Shown here piece by piece: positions 43,581-53,536 of a DNA stretch of 64,000 nt. The first letter of the stretch is position 1; the number at the start of each line of letters is the position of its first letter. The DNA is from Devosia sp. 66-22. Lineage in GTDB: Bacteria; Pseudomonadota; Alphaproteobacteria; Rhizobiales; Devosiaceae. Location of the stretch: positions 147,923-211,922 of the forward strand of contig MKUZ01000013.1 in the NCBI GenBank assembly GCA_001899065.1. The letters are read 5' to 3'. Position numbers and translations under genes: made by a program. Under the pieces are notes generated by a model that was not told the origin of the DNA, ran no database searches, and was given only the letters and a program-made list of their open reading frames with translations.

Positions 43581-45446
43581 ATGGCTGACAATCCCCTTCT
43601 CGCGGTGCTGGTCCTGCTGGTCGTCGCCGTCGCCCTCGTGCCCGTCTTCAAATGGCTGGGGCTGGGCACGGTGCTGGGCTACCTCGCCGCCGGCATCGCC
43701 GTCGGCCCTTATGGCTTCGGCCTCGTCTCCGACACCGAAGCCATCCGCCAGGTCTCCGAGTTCGGCGTCGTCGTGATGCTGTTCCTCATCGGGCTCGAGG
43801 TGCATCCGCTCGAGCTCTGGCGCCTGCGCCACAAGATCCTCGGCCTCGGCGTGACGCAGATGCTGGGCACCGCCCTCGTCATCGGCGCCGCCCTTCTCCT
43901 CCTCGGCACCGGCTGGTCGGCGGCCGTCATCATCGGCCTCGCTTTGGCCATGAGCTCAACCGCCATCGCCATGCAGTCGGTCGAGCAGCGCTCGCTGACA
44001 ATGACCGACACCGGCCGCGCCACGCTCGTCACGCTCCTCGTTCAGGACCTCGCGGTCATCGCCATCCTGGCTTTGATCCCGGTGCTCGCCGCCGCCCGCC
44101 GCGTCGACCAGAATCTGGGCGCCGACCTCGAGGACGCCGCGCAGGTCGTCACCAACCCCTATAGCTGGTGGATTGCGCTGGTGATCGTGGGCGGCTTTGT
44201 CGCCGTCACCCTCGCCTCGCGCTACCTCATGCCCTTCGTCATGCGCTGGGTGGCGCGCTCGAAGGTGCCCGAAGGCTTCACCGCCCTCGGCCTCCTCCTC
44301 GTCATCGGCGCCGCCTTCGGCACCTCGGCGCTCGGCCTGTCGCCCGCCTTCGGCGCCTTCCTTGCCGGCGTGCTGCTGGCCGACAGCGAGTACCGGCACG
44401 AGCTCGAAAGCAATCTCGAGCCGTTCAAGGGTCTGCTGCTCGGCCTGTTCTTCATTTCGGTGGGCATGGGCATCGCCTTCTCCGTGGTGGTCGAGCAGCC
44501 GCTGATCGTGCTCAGCCTCGTGGTGCTGATCGTCACCCTCAAGATCATCGTGCTCTACGTGCTCGCGACCTTCTTCCGCATGCACGTCGCCGACCGGCTG
44601 CTGCTTGCCATCCTCCTCTCGCAGGCGGGCGAGTTCGCCTTCGTCGTCTTCGAGTTCGCCCATTCCGCCCGCATCCTCAGCGAGGCCGAGAACCAGCTCT
44701 GGAGCGTCGTCGTCGCCCTCTCCATGGCGCTCACGCCCTTCCTCCTGCTGCTCTTCGACCGCGTCGTGGTACCGCGCATCAACGCGCGAAGGCCCCTACC
44801 CGAGGTGCCCCACGACATGTCCGGCGACAAGGACGTGATCGTGCTCGGCTACGGCCGCTTCGGCCAGATCGTCACGCGCCTGCTGCGCGCCCAGGGCTAT
44901 TCGATGACCCTGATCGACGACGACCCGGCCCAGATCGAGCTGGTCAAGCGCTTCGGTGTAAAGGTGTTCTACGGCGATGGCGGGAGGCTCGACATCCTGC
45001 GCGCGGCGGGCGCCCAGGGCGCCGAAATGATCGTCATCGCCGTGGCCGGCGGCGACCGCATCCTCGCCATCGCCGAAATGATCCGCCGCCATTTCCCGCA
45101 GGTGAAGATCGCGGCGCGCGCCGTCGACCGCGGCCACGCCCACGAGCTGATGGCGCTTGGCGTCGAGACCTTCGAGCGCGAAACCTTCCGCGCCGCCATC
45201 ACGCTGGGCCAGAAAGCCCTCATCGCCCTCGGCCACCCGCCCGAGGAAGCCCACCGCATGGCCCGCACCTTCGAGGAGCATGACGAGCGCCTGCTCGCCG
45301 AATCCTACGACCTGCGCGACGACCGTGACGCCTATATCGGCTTTGTCCGCAAATCGACCGAGCTGCTCGACGGCGTCATGCAGGCCGACCGCGAAGCAGC
45401 CGAGGCCCGCCGCAAAGCCGACCGCGACAACCGCGCAGCGGAATAG
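43581..45446 (+). CDS. Kef-type K+/H+ antiporter (CPA2) with RCK domain
   Basis: A 621-residue protein: about twelve membrane helices (1-385) with VVVMLFLIGLEVHPLEL and the CPA2 segment LLVQDLAVIAIL, followed by a TrkA-N/RCK domain (about 410-530) whose NAD site reads VLGYGRFGQIVTRLL. The C-terminal 70 residues are charged and end in an Arg/Asp/Glu helix. GGAAGGGGGG lies before the ATG. It resembles KefB/KefC, but which one is not clear. Confidence 0.92.
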   Translation: MADNPLLAVLVLLVVAVALVPVFKWLGLGTVLGYLAAGIAVGPYGFGLVSDTEAIRQVSEFGVVVMLFLIGLEVHPLELWRLRHKILGLGVTQMLGTALVIGAALLLLGTGWSAAVIIGLALAMSSTAIAMQSVEQRSLTMTDTGRATLVTLLVQDLAVIAILALIPVLAAARRVDQNLGADLEDAAQVVTNPYSWWIALVIVGGFVAVTLASRYLMPFVMRWVARSKVPEGFTALGLLLVIGAAFGTSALGLSPAFGAFLAGVLLADSEYRHELESNLEPFKGLLLGLFFISVGMGIAFSVVVEQPLIVLSLVVLIVTLKIIVLYVLATFFRMHVADRLLLAILLSQAGEFAFVVFEFAHSARILSEAENQLWSVVVALSMALTPFLLLLFDRVVVPRINARRPLPEVPHDMSGDKDVIVLGYGRFGQIVTRLLRAQGYSMTLIDDDPAQIELVKRFGVKVFYGDGGRLDILRAAGAQGAEMIVIAVAGGDRILAIAEMIRRHFPQVKIAARAVDRGHAHELMALGVETFERETFRAAITLGQKALIALGHPPEEAHRMARTFEEHDERLLAESYDLRDDRDAYIGFVRKSTELLDGVMQADREAAEARRKADRDNRAAE

Positions 45447-45488
45447 CCCGCGCGGGCCCAAGCCCCACCCGGCGAGCAGGGTCGAGGC

Positions 45489-47396
45489 CTACGCCCGCAC
45501 GCCCCGCACCGGCCGCACCTCGTGCCGCGTGCGCCAGCCCATCACCCGGTCGCGTCCGGCGTCCTTGGCATTGTACAGCGCCTCGTCGGCGCGGCGCACC
45601 AGCTCGGTGCTGTTCATGCCCGCGTCGCGCTCGGTGAAGGTGGCAAGCCCGACGCTCGCCGTCACCACGCCCTTGTCCGCCGCCTTGTGGGCGATGCCGA
45701 GCCCCGACAGCGCCTCGCGGAACGCATCGGCGATGAAGAAAGCACCGTCTTCGCCCGTCCCGGGCAGGATCGCGACGAACTCCTCGCCGCCATAGCGCGC
45801 CGCCACGTCGCCCGGCCGGCGCAGCGCGCCTCTCAGGCACTCGCCCACCCGGCGCAGCACCTCGTCGCCGGCCTGGTGGCCGTAGATGTCGTTATAGGTC
45901 TTGAACCTGTCGACATCGGCCAGCAGCAGGCCGAGCGGCTCGCCGTTGCGGCGGCAGCGCGCCAGCTCGCTCTCGAGCGCCGTATCGAAGGCGCGCCGGT
46001 TGGTGAGCCCGGTGAGGCCGTCCGTCGTCGCCAGCAGCTTGAGCTGGTCGGTCATGGTCCGCAGCGCCGCCTCGGCCTGCTTGATCTTGGTGACGTCTGA
46101 CACCACCACCAGCGCCGAACCCTCCGCCGTCGGCCGAGTCCTGAGGTAGAGCCAGCGCCCGTCGAACAGCTCGACCTCTTCCTCGCTGTAATGGCTCAGC
46201 GAATTGGCGATCTCCTCGAGCCACTCGGCCTCGTGGCCACTGGCCACGATCTGCTCCTGCTCCTCGAGCACATGCTTGAGAATGGTGCGCAGATGCGTCC
46301 CGGGCGTGCGGAACCTCGCGGTGCGCGGAAACAGGCTCTTGTACTGCTCGTTGCAGTAGACCAGGATTCCATCAGCGTTGAACATGGCGATGCCGTCGGT
46401 GATCTCGGCCAGCACATAGCGCAGCTCGTTGCGGCTATCGACCACCTCGCGCTCGAGCTGCTTTTCCACCGTGACGTCGCGTGTCACGCCGGCGATGCCG
46501 ATCGTCTCGCCATCGCGCCCATAGAGCGGCACCTTGCTGGTCGAATACCACACGTCACGCCCGGCCGGATCGGTCAGCACTTCGAGCCGGTCGTCCACCG
46601 GCTCACCGGTGGCCACCAATTGCCGCTCCTCGCGCATCAGCGCTTCGGCCCGCTCCGGCCGCGTCAGGTCGCGGTCGGTCTTGCCGATCATCTGCAGTGG
46701 ACTGGTAAAGCCGTGATGCTTCATCACGGCATTGTTGACCGCCACGAACGTGCTCTCGGGCGTCTTCACATACTGGAAGTCCGGCGACTGCATGAAGGCC
46801 GCGCGCAGCAGGTCACGCTCCCGTTCGATCACCCGGTAGCGCATGATGAAGAAGGCCGACAGCGCCGTCGCTGCCGCATTGAGCAGCGCGATCGCCAGCG
46901 ACGGCTGCGTCGCCGGAAGCAGGCCGGCGAGGCGCAGCAGCATGTTGAGCGCGGGGCCGATGCAGGAGACCGAGAGGGCGAGCAGTCCGGCGCTCCAGAT
47001 CGCCGGGACCCGTCCGCGCGTGGCGCGCGAGACCGACCAACCCACAAGGCTCGCAATGACGATCCCCAGCCCGCCGACCCAGGCCGTCGGACCGCCGATC
47101 GCGAGGCGGTACGCAAGGGCGATGCCGCCGGCGACAAGGCCGGCAACGGGGCCGCCGAAGAACCCCGCGAGCGCCAGCAGCGACGAGCGCAGGTCGAACA
47201 GCTGGCCGGCCTCCGTTCGCACGGCCAGCACCATCGAGGCCACCGCGCCAAGTCCCATCGCCAGCCCGAAGGCCGCATTGCGGAATGCGCGCGGCCGGTC
47301 GGCAAAGACGAACTGGCCATGCACCCATGATGAGATGAACAGGGCGACGACGGCGAAGTTGCCGATCAGCGAATGCCAGTGCCAGTAGCTGTCCAT
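45489..47396 (-). CDS. Sensor diguanylate cyclase (5TM, two PAS, GGDEF)
   Basis: A 635-residue membrane sensor. Residues 1-190 hold six or so helices of the LytS 5TMR type (FDLRSSLLALAGFFGGPVAG is characteristic), then a PAS domain (about 200-320; DVWYSTSKVPLYG), a second PAS (about 335-450; ITDGIAMFNADGILVYCNEQ) and a GGDEF domain (about 470-625) with GGEEF and an I-site RPGD five residues before it. It should make c-di-GMP in response to a ligand. The ATG at 47396 is preferred over a GTG at 47486, though neither has a good Shine-Dalgarno. Confidence 0.92.
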   Translation of the reverse strand: MDSYWHWHSLIGNFAVVALFISSWVHGQFVFADRPRAFRNAAFGLAMGLGAVASMVLAVRTEAGQLFDLRSSLLALAGFFGGPVAGLVAGGIALAYRLAIGGPTAWVGGLGIVIASLVGWSVSRATRGRVPAIWSAGLLALSVSCIGPALNMLLRLAGLLPATQPSLAIALLNAAATALSAFFIMRYRVIERERDLLRAAFMQSPDFQYVKTPESTFVAVNNAVMKHHGFTSPLQMIGKTDRDLTRPERAEALMREERQLVATGEPVDDRLEVLTDPAGRDVWYSTSKVPLYGRDGETIGIAGVTRDVTVEKQLEREVVDSRNELRYVLAEITDGIAMFNADGILVYCNEQYKSLFPRTARFRTPGTHLRTILKHVLEEQEQIVASGHEAEWLEEIANSLSHYSEEEVELFDGRWLYLRTRPTAEGSALVVVSDVTKIKQAEAALRTMTDQLKLLATTDGLTGLTNRRAFDTALESELARCRRNGEPLGLLLADVDRFKTYNDIYGHQAGDEVLRRVGECLRGALRRPGDVAARYGGEEFVAILPGTGEDGAFFIADAFREALSGLGIAHKAADKGVVTASVGLATFTERDAGMNSTELVRRADEALYNAKDAGRDRVMGWRTRHEVRPVRGVRA

Positions 47397-47578
47397 GCCG
47401 CGCGAGAAGAGAGGGTGACCGACAGCACGGACCCTAGCGGCGAGGCCCAACGGTATGGTTAACCGGCCGATCAGCTTTCGGTCCACGGTTAATAGAACGC
47501 TAACGCGCCGGCGGAGCTTGACTCGGACCGGCCCAGAGCGTCCGTTACCGGCCGTCCCGCCTGCCTGAGCCTCACGAC

Positions 47579-48346
47579 ATGATCGACTACACCTTCTGGG
47601 CCGTCGCCATCCTGGCGGTGTTCATCGTTGGGCTCAGCAAATCAGGACTTGTGGGCTCGATGGGGATGGTCGCCGTCCCCCTCCTCGCGCTGGTGATGCC
47701 GGCCCGCGACGCCACCGGCATGATGCTGCCGGTACTGCTCTCGATGGATGCCATCGCCATCTGGATTTACCGCAAGGAGGCCAACTGGCAGGTGCTGCGC
47801 ATCATGCTGCCGGGCGCCTTCGTCGGCACCATTCTGGGCTGGCTGCTGTGGAGCGTCGTCACCGACGCGCAGGTGCTGCTCGCGGTGGGCATCATCACCA
47901 TCCTGTTCATGCTCGATGCGCTGCTGCCCATCCGCAAGCGCCTCCCCGACACGCCGCCCTCGCGAAGCTGGGGCGCGTTCTGGGGTGGTGCTGCGGGGCT
48001 GACGAGCTTCATCTCCCACACCGGCGGCCCGCCCTTCCAGATCTACACCCTGCCCTTGGGCATGACGCCCACCGTCTATTCGGCGACCACGGCGTTCTTC
48101 TTTGCCATCGTCAACACCCTCAAGCTCGTCCCCTTCTTCTTCCTCGGCACGCTCTCGGTCAGCAATCTCGAGCTCTCGGCCGCGCTCATTCCGTTCGGGC
48201 TCGTTGGCGTGGGCGTCGGCGTCTATCTGGTGCGCCGCATTTCGACAAAGGCGTTCTACACCATCGCCTACGTCCTCATCCTGCTACTCGGCATCAAAAT
48301 CCTCTACGATGGCGTCATGGGTGTGTTCTTCACGGGTGCCACATGA
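47579..48346 (+). CDS. TSUP-family permease (TauE/SafE)
   Basis: A 255-residue protein with about eight membrane helices and the TSUP repeats GLSKSGLVGSMGMVAVPLLA and GLTSFISHTGGPPFQIY. Relatives move sulfite, sulfoacetate or other organosulfur anions. Its stop overlaps the VOC gene start (ATGA). The 182 bases upstream separate it from the divergent cyclase and contain two TTAA tetramers, too far apart for a CtrA box. Confidence 0.92.
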   Translation: MIDYTFWAVAILAVFIVGLSKSGLVGSMGMVAVPLLALVMPARDATGMMLPVLLSMDAIAIWIYRKEANWQVLRIMLPGAFVGTILGWLLWSVVTDAQVLLAVGIITILFMLDALLPIRKRLPDTPPSRSWGAFWGGAAGLTSFISHTGGPPFQIYTLPLGMTPTVYSATTAFFFAIVNTLKLVPFFFLGTLSVSNLELSAALIPFGLVGVGVGVYLVRRISTKAFYTIAYVLILLLGIKILYDGVMGVFFTGAT

Positions 48347-48729
48347 CCTATCGCATGGACCACATCGCGCTTCTCGTGCGCGACCTCGAGGCGGAGATCG
48401 CCTTCCTCACCGGCGTCATCGGCCTCACCGAAGGCGTCAATCCGATGGGTGGCATGACGATCCGCTGGATCGAGATCGGCGACGGCCGGCGCTTTCACGT
48501 CCAGGCGGGCGACGTGTCGCGGACATTCGTCGAAAGGCACACGCATTTTGCGCTGTCTTCGCCGACTTTCGACCGCTTTTTGGAGGATATCCGCAACCGA
48601 GGCATTGCCTTTTCCGACATGAAAGGCACCCCCGGCGCCATCAACACCCGCCCCGACGGCATGCGCGCCGTCTTCCTCCAGTCCCCCACCGGCTACTGGT
48701 TCGAGATCAACGACTGGCAGCACGACTAA
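48343..48729 (+). CDS. VOC-family protein (lactoylglutathione lyase-like)
   Basis: A 128-residue VOC protein: MDHIALLVRDLEAEIAFLTG opens the first module and FLQSPTGYWFEIND closes the second with a likely metal Glu. The ATG at 48343 overlaps the TSUP stop by four bases, so the two genes are cotranslated and may act on one compound. Confidence 0.87.
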   Translation: MTYRMDHIALLVRDLEAEIAFLTGVIGLTEGVNPMGGMTIRWIEIGDGRRFHVQAGDVSRTFVERHTHFALSSPTFDRFLEDIRNRGIAFSDMKGTPGAINTRPDGMRAVFLQSPTGYWFEINDWQHD

Positions 48730-48745
48730 GCGCCGCCAATGAAAA

Positions 48746-48767
48746 GGCCCGGGGAGGAGCCCGGGCC
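48746..48767. terminator. Terminator between convergent genes
   Basis: GGCCCGGG and its complement form an 8-bp stem (48746-48753, 48760-48767) with a 6-base loop. On the minus strand it is followed by TTTTC, so it mainly serves the DUF465 gene; it also lies 16 bases past the VOC stop. Confidence 0.8.
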
Positions 48768-48793
48768 GGTTGATCCCTCGATATCTGGCCGCC

Positions 48794-48967
48794 TCAGGCC
48801 GCCGCAGTCTGGAGCTTTGCCAGCTCGTCTTTGATTTCCAGCTTCTTCCGCTTGAGTGCCGCAATCGCCATGTCGTCGTGGGAGAGATGAGTCATCTCGT
48901 CGTCGATCTGGCGCTCGAGTTCCCTATGCCGCCTTTCGAGAGCAGCGATATGGCCTTCAGTCGTCAT
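48794..48967 (-). CDS. DUF465 (YdcH-like) small protein
   Basis: A 57-residue helical hairpin protein (IAALERRHRELERQIDDEMT, then AALKRKKLEIKDELAKL), typical of DUF465. AAGGAG lies six bases before the ATG at 48967. It is divergent from a second DUF465 gene, and the two share the pattern LKRKKLxIKD/LKKRKLGLKD, so they are likely paralogues. Function unknown. Confidence 0.87.
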   Translation of the reverse strand: MTTEGHIAALERRHRELERQIDDEMTHLSHDDMAIAALKRKKLEIKDELAKLQTAAA

Positions 48968-49131
48968 GACAACTCCTTTCAAGCGTTTCGAACGGCACGA
49001 TGCTCCCAGAAAACCACCCCTCTGTCGACTACCCGCGGGGACCGTGGAAAAGCTGGTGTAAATCGCAATTACGATAGGGTAACGATTTCATTGTGACCGC
49101 CCCGGAATGAGGGCGTTGCGGGGTCCCTCGG

Positions 49132-49347
49132 ATGCTGCCTCTCACCAAGGAACAGGAAGCTGCGCTCGGGCTGGAGCTGGCGGCAAAGCGGCAGGAACAT
49201 GCCGACCTTGACTCGGCCATTCACATGCTCTCGAGCACCGCGACCGCCGACCAGATGCTGATCCAGCGGTTGAAGAAGCGCAAACTCGGGCTCAAGGACC
49301 GCATCGTGCAGCTCGAGAACCTCCTGATCCCCGACATCATCGCTTGA
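49132..49347 (+). CDS. DUF465 small protein, second copy
   Basis: A 71-residue helical protein (LGLELAAKRQEHADLDSAIH, RLKKRKLGLKDRIVQLENLL), of the same family as the divergent gene. The Shine-Dalgarno before ATG 49132 is weak. It precedes purE by 48 bases. Confidence 0.82.
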   Translation: MLPLTKEQEAALGLELAAKRQEHADLDSAIHMLSSTATADQMLIQRLKKRKLGLKDRIVQLENLLIPDIIA

Positions 49348-49395
49348 GGCCACGGGCCAATTCCGCTACACGCCCGGTTTCACGGGGGCTTTGAG

Positions 49396-49890
49396 ATGCC
49401 TGAAGGCAATCCGCTCGTCGCCATCATCATGGGCAGCCAGTCCGACTGGGCGACCATGAAGCATGCCGCCGATACCCTCGACGCTCTCGGCATCCCCTAC
49501 GACGCCCGCATCGTTTCGGCCCACCGCACGCCCGAGCGCATGGTGGAGTTCGCTCAAGGCGCCAAGGCCGAGGGCTTCAAGGTCATTATTGCCGGCGCCG
49601 GCGGCGCAGCCCATCTGCCGGGCATGGTCGCGGCGCTCACCACCCTCCCCGTCTTCGGCGTGCCGGTGAAGTCGCGCGCGCTGAGCGGCCAGGACAGCCT
49701 GCTGTCGATCGTCCAGATGCCGGCCGGCATTCCGGTGGGCACGCTCGCCATCGGCGAGTCGGGCGCGACCAATGCGGCCCTCCTCGCCGCCGCCGTGCTG
49801 GCGCTTTCCGATCCCGAGATCGACGAGGCCCTTACCGACTGGCGCACCGCGCAGACCGCCAAGGTCGCGGACTATCCCCGGGATGAGTGA
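49396..49890 (+). CDS. purE: N5-carboxyaminoimidazole ribonucleotide mutase
   Basis: PurE moves the carboxyl group from N5-CAIR to C4 in purine synthesis. The 164-residue product has [20 protein letters not shown], the His motif [10 protein letters not shown] and [16 protein letters not shown]. It overlaps purK by eight bases. Confidence 0.97.
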   Translation: MPEGNPLVAIIMGSQSDWATMKHAADTLDALGIPYDARIVSAHRTPERMVEFAQGAKAEGFKVIIAGAGGAAHLPGMVAALTTLPVFGVPVKSRALSGQDSLLSIVQMPAGIPVGTLAIGESGATNAALLAAAVLALSDPEIDEALTDWRTAQTAKVADYPRDE

Positions 49891-50965
49891 CGCCCTCCCG
49901 CTCGGTGCCACCATCGGCATCCTCGGCGGCGGACAGCTGGGCCGCATGCTCTCGCTCGCCGCCTCCCGCCTCGGCTTCAAGACCCACATCTATTGCCCCG
50001 ACCCCGACAGCCCGGCCTTCGAGGTCACCCCGCACAAGACCGTCGCCGCCTACGATGATCGCGACGCCCTCGCCCGCTTCGCCGCCGCCGTCGACGTGAT
50101 CACCTATGAGTTCGAGAACGTCCCGGCGGACACCGCCGAATTCCTCGCGCCGCTGAAGCCTCTCCGCCCGGGCGCCAATGCGCTCGCGGTCTCGCAGGAC
50201 CGGCTGGTCGAGAAGGCCTTCATCGCCGCCGCCGGCATCCCTGTCGCGCCGCACCGTGCCATTCGCGACGCCGCCGATCTTGCCCCGGCGCTCGCCGAAC
50301 TGGGCGGCCGCGGCATCCTCAAGACCACCCGCCTCGGCTATGACGGCAAAGGCCAGCGCCGCGTCGGTTCACTAGCCGAAGCCGAAGCCGCCTTCGCCGC
50401 CCTCCGGCCGCACCCGCTGGTGCTCGAGGCTCTTGTCCCGTTTGAGCGCGAAATCTCGGTCGTCATCGCCCGCGGCCTCGACGGCGCGACCGCCGCCTTC
50501 GATCCCGCTGAGAACGTCCATCGCGACGGCATCCTCGCCACCTCGACCGTGCCCGCCACGATGAGTGCAGCAAGCACCGACCTCGCCCGTGGCCACGCCG
50601 CTTCCATCGCGGCCGCCCTGGCCTATGTCGGCGTCCTTGGCGTCGAGTTCTTCGTCCTCGCCGACGGCTCTTTGCTGGTGAACGAGATCGCCCCGCGCGT
50701 CCACAATTCCGGCCACTGGACCGAGGCCGTCTGCATTACCGATCAGTTCGAGCAGCACATCCGCGCCGTCGCCGGCTGGCCGCTGGGCGACCCGACTCGC
50801 CTCGCCGACGTGGTGATGGAAAATCTCATCGGCGACGCCATCCATGCCATCCCGAACGGCCTCGGGCCGGGCGTCCGCCCGCACGCCTACGGGAAAACCG
50901 AGTCGCGGGCCGGCCGGAAAATGGGCCATCTCAACCGGGTTGCCTCGAAAACGCCCCGGAAATAG
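49883..50965 (+). CDS. purK: N5-carboxyaminoimidazole ribonucleotide synthase
   Basis: PurK is the ATP-grasp enzyme that carboxylates AIR with bicarbonate. The 360-residue product has [28 protein letters not shown], the ATP site [13 protein letters not shown] and [14 protein letters not shown]. The ATG at 49883 overlaps purE, confirming a purEK operon. Confidence 0.97.
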   Translation: MSDALPLGATIGILGGGQLGRMLSLAASRLGFKTHIYCPDPDSPAFEVTPHKTVAAYDDRDALARFAAAVDVITYEFENVPADTAEFLAPLKPLRPGANALAVSQDRLVEKAFIAAAGIPVAPHRAIRDAADLAPALAELGGRGILKTTRLGYDGKGQRRVGSLAEAEAAFAALRPHPLVLEALVPFEREISVVIARGLDGATAAFDPAENVHRDGILATSTVPATMSAASTDLARGHAASIAAALAYVGVLGVEFFVLADGSLLVNEIAPRVHNSGHWTEAVCITDQFEQHIRAVAGWPLGDPTRLADVVMENLIGDAIHAIPNGLGPGVRPHAYGKTESRAGRKMGHLNRVASKTPRK

Positions 50966-51115
50966 GCGTTTTTCTGCAAATCTCCCCGTGGACAAGCCCT
51001 CCGGCATCTACTATAAGCCGCCACCATGGTAGCCGGCCCAGCCGGTTGGCGCGATTGTCATTGGCACCCGCGCTTGAACTCAAACACTGATGACGATGTC
51101 GAAGGGCGGTTCCGC

Positions 51116-51367
51116 TTGCAAGTAGTTGTTCGCGATAACAATGTCGACCAGGCGCTGCGCGCACTGAAGAAAAAGCTGCAGCGCGAAGGCGTTTTCCGGG
51201 AGATGAAGCTCCGGAACTACTACGAGAAGCCCTCCGAAAAGAAGGCACGGCAGAAGGCCGAGGCCGTCCGTCGTGCCCGTAAGCTCGCCCGCAAGCGTGC
51301 ACAGCGTGAAGGCGGCCTGCCCGCCACTCCCGCTGCGGCTCCCGCGGCCCGCGCGGCGCGCCCGTAA
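51116..51367 (+). CDS. rpsU: 30S ribosomal protein S21
   Basis: S21 helps base-pairing of the mRNA leader with 16S rRNA. The 83-residue protein reads [20 protein letters not shown] and ends in basic helices ([16 protein letters not shown]) with an Ala/Pro tail. The start is a TTG at 51116, where relatives have MQVLVRDN; no in-frame ATG is near. AAGGGCGG precedes it. An intrinsic terminator follows. Confidence 0.93.
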   Translation: MQVVVRDNNVDQALRALKKKLQREGVFREMKLRNYYEKPSEKKARQKAEAVRRARKLARKRAQREGGLPATPAAAPAARAARP

Positions 51368-51376
51368 TTCAGTGAG

Positions 51377-51398
51377 CGCCGCCCTCGGGCGGCGTTTT
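51377..51398 (+). terminator. Rho-independent terminator after rpsU
   Basis: CGCCGCCC and its complement (51377-51384, 51387-51394) with TC between them are followed by TTTT. Confidence 0.85.
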
Positions 51399-51469
51399 GC
51401 GTTCGGACCACAGGATTTGTCCCGGCCTTATCGGGACAGCGTCAAACAACCAACGTTGAGGGACTACAA

Positions 51470-51931
51470 ATGAAGAAGCTTGTTGCCGCTGCTGCGGTTG
51501 CCGCCATGAGCCTGACCGCCGGCGTTGCGCAGGCCGAGAGCCATGTGCAGGTCGGTGTGCTGAGCTGTGACGTCGAGCCCGGCGTCGGCCTGGTGTTCGG
51601 CTCGTCCAAGGACGTCACCTGCGAATTCACCCGCAAGGGCTACAAGACCGAGGTCTACGAGGGCTCGATCGATAAGCTCGGCATCGACCTGGGCATCACC
51701 GCTGGCGGCAAGATCGCCTGGCTGGTCTTCGCGGCCACCAAGGACGTCGGCAAGCGTTCGCTCGCCGGCAACTATGTCGGCGCTTCGGCCGAAGCCTCGC
51801 TCGGCCTGGGCCTCGGCGGCAACTGGCTGATCGGCGGCTCCAAGAAGTCCATCGCGCTGCAGCCCTGGTCGGTCACCGGCACCATCGGCGTCAACTGGTC
51901 CTGGACCTGGACCAAGCTGACCCTCGAGTAA
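51470..51931 (+). CDS. DUF992 periplasmic protein
   Basis: A 153-residue secreted protein with a clear signal peptide (residues 1-22, ending GVAQA) and the DUF992 motifs VQVGVLSCDVEPGVGLVFGS and KDVTCEFTRKG, with two Cys that probably form a disulfide. It is common, often in several copies, in Rhizobiales. GAGGG lies before the ATG. Function unknown. Confidence 0.9.
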   Translation: MKKLVAAAAVAAMSLTAGVAQAESHVQVGVLSCDVEPGVGLVFGSSKDVTCEFTRKGYKTEVYEGSIDKLGIDLGITAGGKIAWLVFAATKDVGKRSLAGNYVGASAEASLGLGLGGNWLIGGSKKSIALQPWSVTGTIGVNWSWTWTKLTLE

Positions 51932-51953
51932 GAGCGCCTCGTATTGAATTATG

Positions 51954-51980
51954 AAACGCCGGCCCAATGGGCCGGCGTTT
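51954..51980. terminator. Bidirectional terminator, 12-bp stem
   Basis: AAACGCCGGCCC (51954-51965), loop AAT, and the exact complement (51969-51980) lie between the stops of two convergent genes. Confidence 0.9.
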
Positions 51981-51996
51981 TGCTTTGGGCCTTGCG

Positions 51997-52815
51997 CTAC
52001 TGTCCCGCCATTGCGCCGTCGAAGAAGGTCCTCGCCTTCTCCCAGATACCCGCGTCCCAGAGGTCAGAGTGACCGGCGCCCTCCACCGTCCACATCTCGA
52101 CCTTGTTGGGCGCGAGTTCATAGGTCCGCACGCCATGCTGATAGCCGATCGTGGTGTCGGCCGTGCCATGCGCCACAAACACCGGCTCCTCGACGTCGAG
52201 GATCCACTGGTCGACGCGATACTGGTCGAGCATGATCCACTCCACCGGCAGGAACCAGTAGCGGTCGCGCGCCACCGACACCGCCGAGTCGAACGGCGTT
52301 TCAAGCAGCAGCGCGCGGGCGTTACGCTCGCTTGCGACATAGGTCGCCGGCCCCGAGCCGAGCGAGCGGCCCCAGATCACCACCGGGAACCCCTTGTTCT
52401 CGGCAAAGGCGAACGCGGCGATGGCGTCCTTGAGCACATTCTCCTCGCTGAGCACGCCGGGCGAAGCCGGAAAGCCGCGATAGTCGAAGGCGAGGAAGCC
52501 ATAGCCGTCCGCCACGAACTGCTCGTAGCGCTCGTGCTCGTCCGAGAAGCTGTCGGCATTGCCCTTGTAGTAGACGATGACAGGCTTGCCCGCCTCGCTC
52601 GGCGGCGCATACCAGCCACGGATACGCTCGTTGTTCGATGTCGGGATTTCGACCTGCTCAGCCGTCTTGAGCAGCGTCTCGCCCAGCGCGAGGAACTTGC
52701 CTTCCGGCGAATACTGGAAGCCGCGCTGGTTGAAGTACATATAGGCGCACGCCCCGAGATAGCCGAGCACGGCCACGACGAGTACGGCAAGAACGATACG
52801 GCGTAGCCAAAGCAT
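51997..52815 (-). CDS. Membrane-anchored alpha/beta hydrolase
   Basis: A 272-residue protein with one N-terminal membrane helix (MLWLRRIVLAVLVVAVLGYL) and an alpha/beta-hydrolase domain of the ABHD13/17 (Bem46) type: nucleophile elbow WGRSLGSGPA, acid region FVAHGTADTTIGY and His in EGAGHSDLW. GGAGG lies seven bases before ATG 52815. Substrate unknown; relatives act on esters or acyl groups. Confidence 0.87.
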   Translation of the reverse strand: MLWLRRIVLAVLVVAVLGYLGACAYMYFNQRGFQYSPEGKFLALGETLLKTAEQVEIPTSNNERIRGWYAPPSEAGKPVIVYYKGNADSFSDEHERYEQFVADGYGFLAFDYRGFPASPGVLSEENVLKDAIAAFAFAENKGFPVVIWGRSLGSGPATYVASERNARALLLETPFDSAVSVARDRYWFLPVEWIMLDQYRVDQWILDVEEPVFVAHGTADTTIGYQHGVRTYELAPNKVEMWTVEGAGHSDLWDAGIWEKARTFFDGAMAGQ

Positions 52816-52843
52816 GTGAGGTCCTCCGGACCTCCACCATAGC

Positions 52844-53482
52844 TCACGCGGGCTCGTCGAGCACCTTCTTGAACGCCGCCGCGAACACCTCCTGCGGCTG
52901 CGCGCGACTGAGCGCGAACTTGCCGTCAAAGATGAAGAACGGCACGCCCTGGATGCCCTGCTGCGCTGCCCAGATCGCGAGCTGGTGCGACTGCTCGAGC
53001 TCGCGCGGATCGCGCATGTCGCCTAGCGCCTCTTCGCGGGTGAACCCGTGCTCAGCCGCGATGTCGGCGAGCACATTGTCGTCGTTCACCTGCCGGTGCT
53101 CGAGGAAGTAGGCGGTCGCGATTGCATTGGCGAGTTCGTGCTGCGTGCCCTTGGGCTTGGCTAGCCGCACCACTGTATGCGCCTTCTGCGTGGGGAAGGT
53201 GCGCGGCTGCTGGCTGAGGTCGAGGTCGATCCCCGCGAGCCGTGCCTGCTCCTCCGCCCGCGACCAGATCTCTCTGGGCTCGCGGCCATACTTCTTGCTC
53301 AGCATCTCGCCCACATCGTAGCCCTCGGGCGGCGTGTTGGGGTCGAGATAGAACGGATGGTTCTCAACCTCGACGCTCACATCCTCGGGCAGACCGGCGA
53401 TCGCCTTGTCGAGCCGGGCCGACCCGATGAGGCACCACGGACAGACAACATCGGTCCACACATCGATCTTGATCTTGCGCAT
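52844..53482 (-). CDS. DsbA-family (FrnE-like) oxidoreductase
   Basis: A 212-residue cytosolic thioredoxin-fold protein: WTDVVCPWCLIGSARL holds the CPWC site, and IQGVPFFIFDGKFALSRAQP gives the cis-Pro and the family end. There is no signal peptide, so it resembles FrnE/2-hydroxychromene isomerase-like DsbA proteins that act in the cytoplasm, for example in oxidative stress. Confidence 0.92.
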   Translation of the reverse strand: MRKIKIDVWTDVVCPWCLIGSARLDKAIAGLPEDVSVEVENHPFYLDPNTPPEGYDVGEMLSKKYGREPREIWSRAEEQARLAGIDLDLSQQPRTFPTQKAHTVVRLAKPKGTQHELANAIATAYFLEHRQVNDDNVLADIAAEHGFTREEALGDMRDPRELEQSHQLAIWAAQQGIQGVPFFIFDGKFALSRAQPQEVFAAAFKKVLDEPA

Positions 53483-53536
53483 AGAGGGGAAATGCCCCCG
53501 TGGCCCAACGGCCGCAAGAAGGCACGCCGATGTGAC

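Noticed and set aside
45447-45488. Terminator between the Kef-type gene and the sensor cyclase
   Set aside because: CCCGCGCGGG and a CCACCCGGCG block are present, but the stems are short or imperfect and no T-tract follows; too weak to call.
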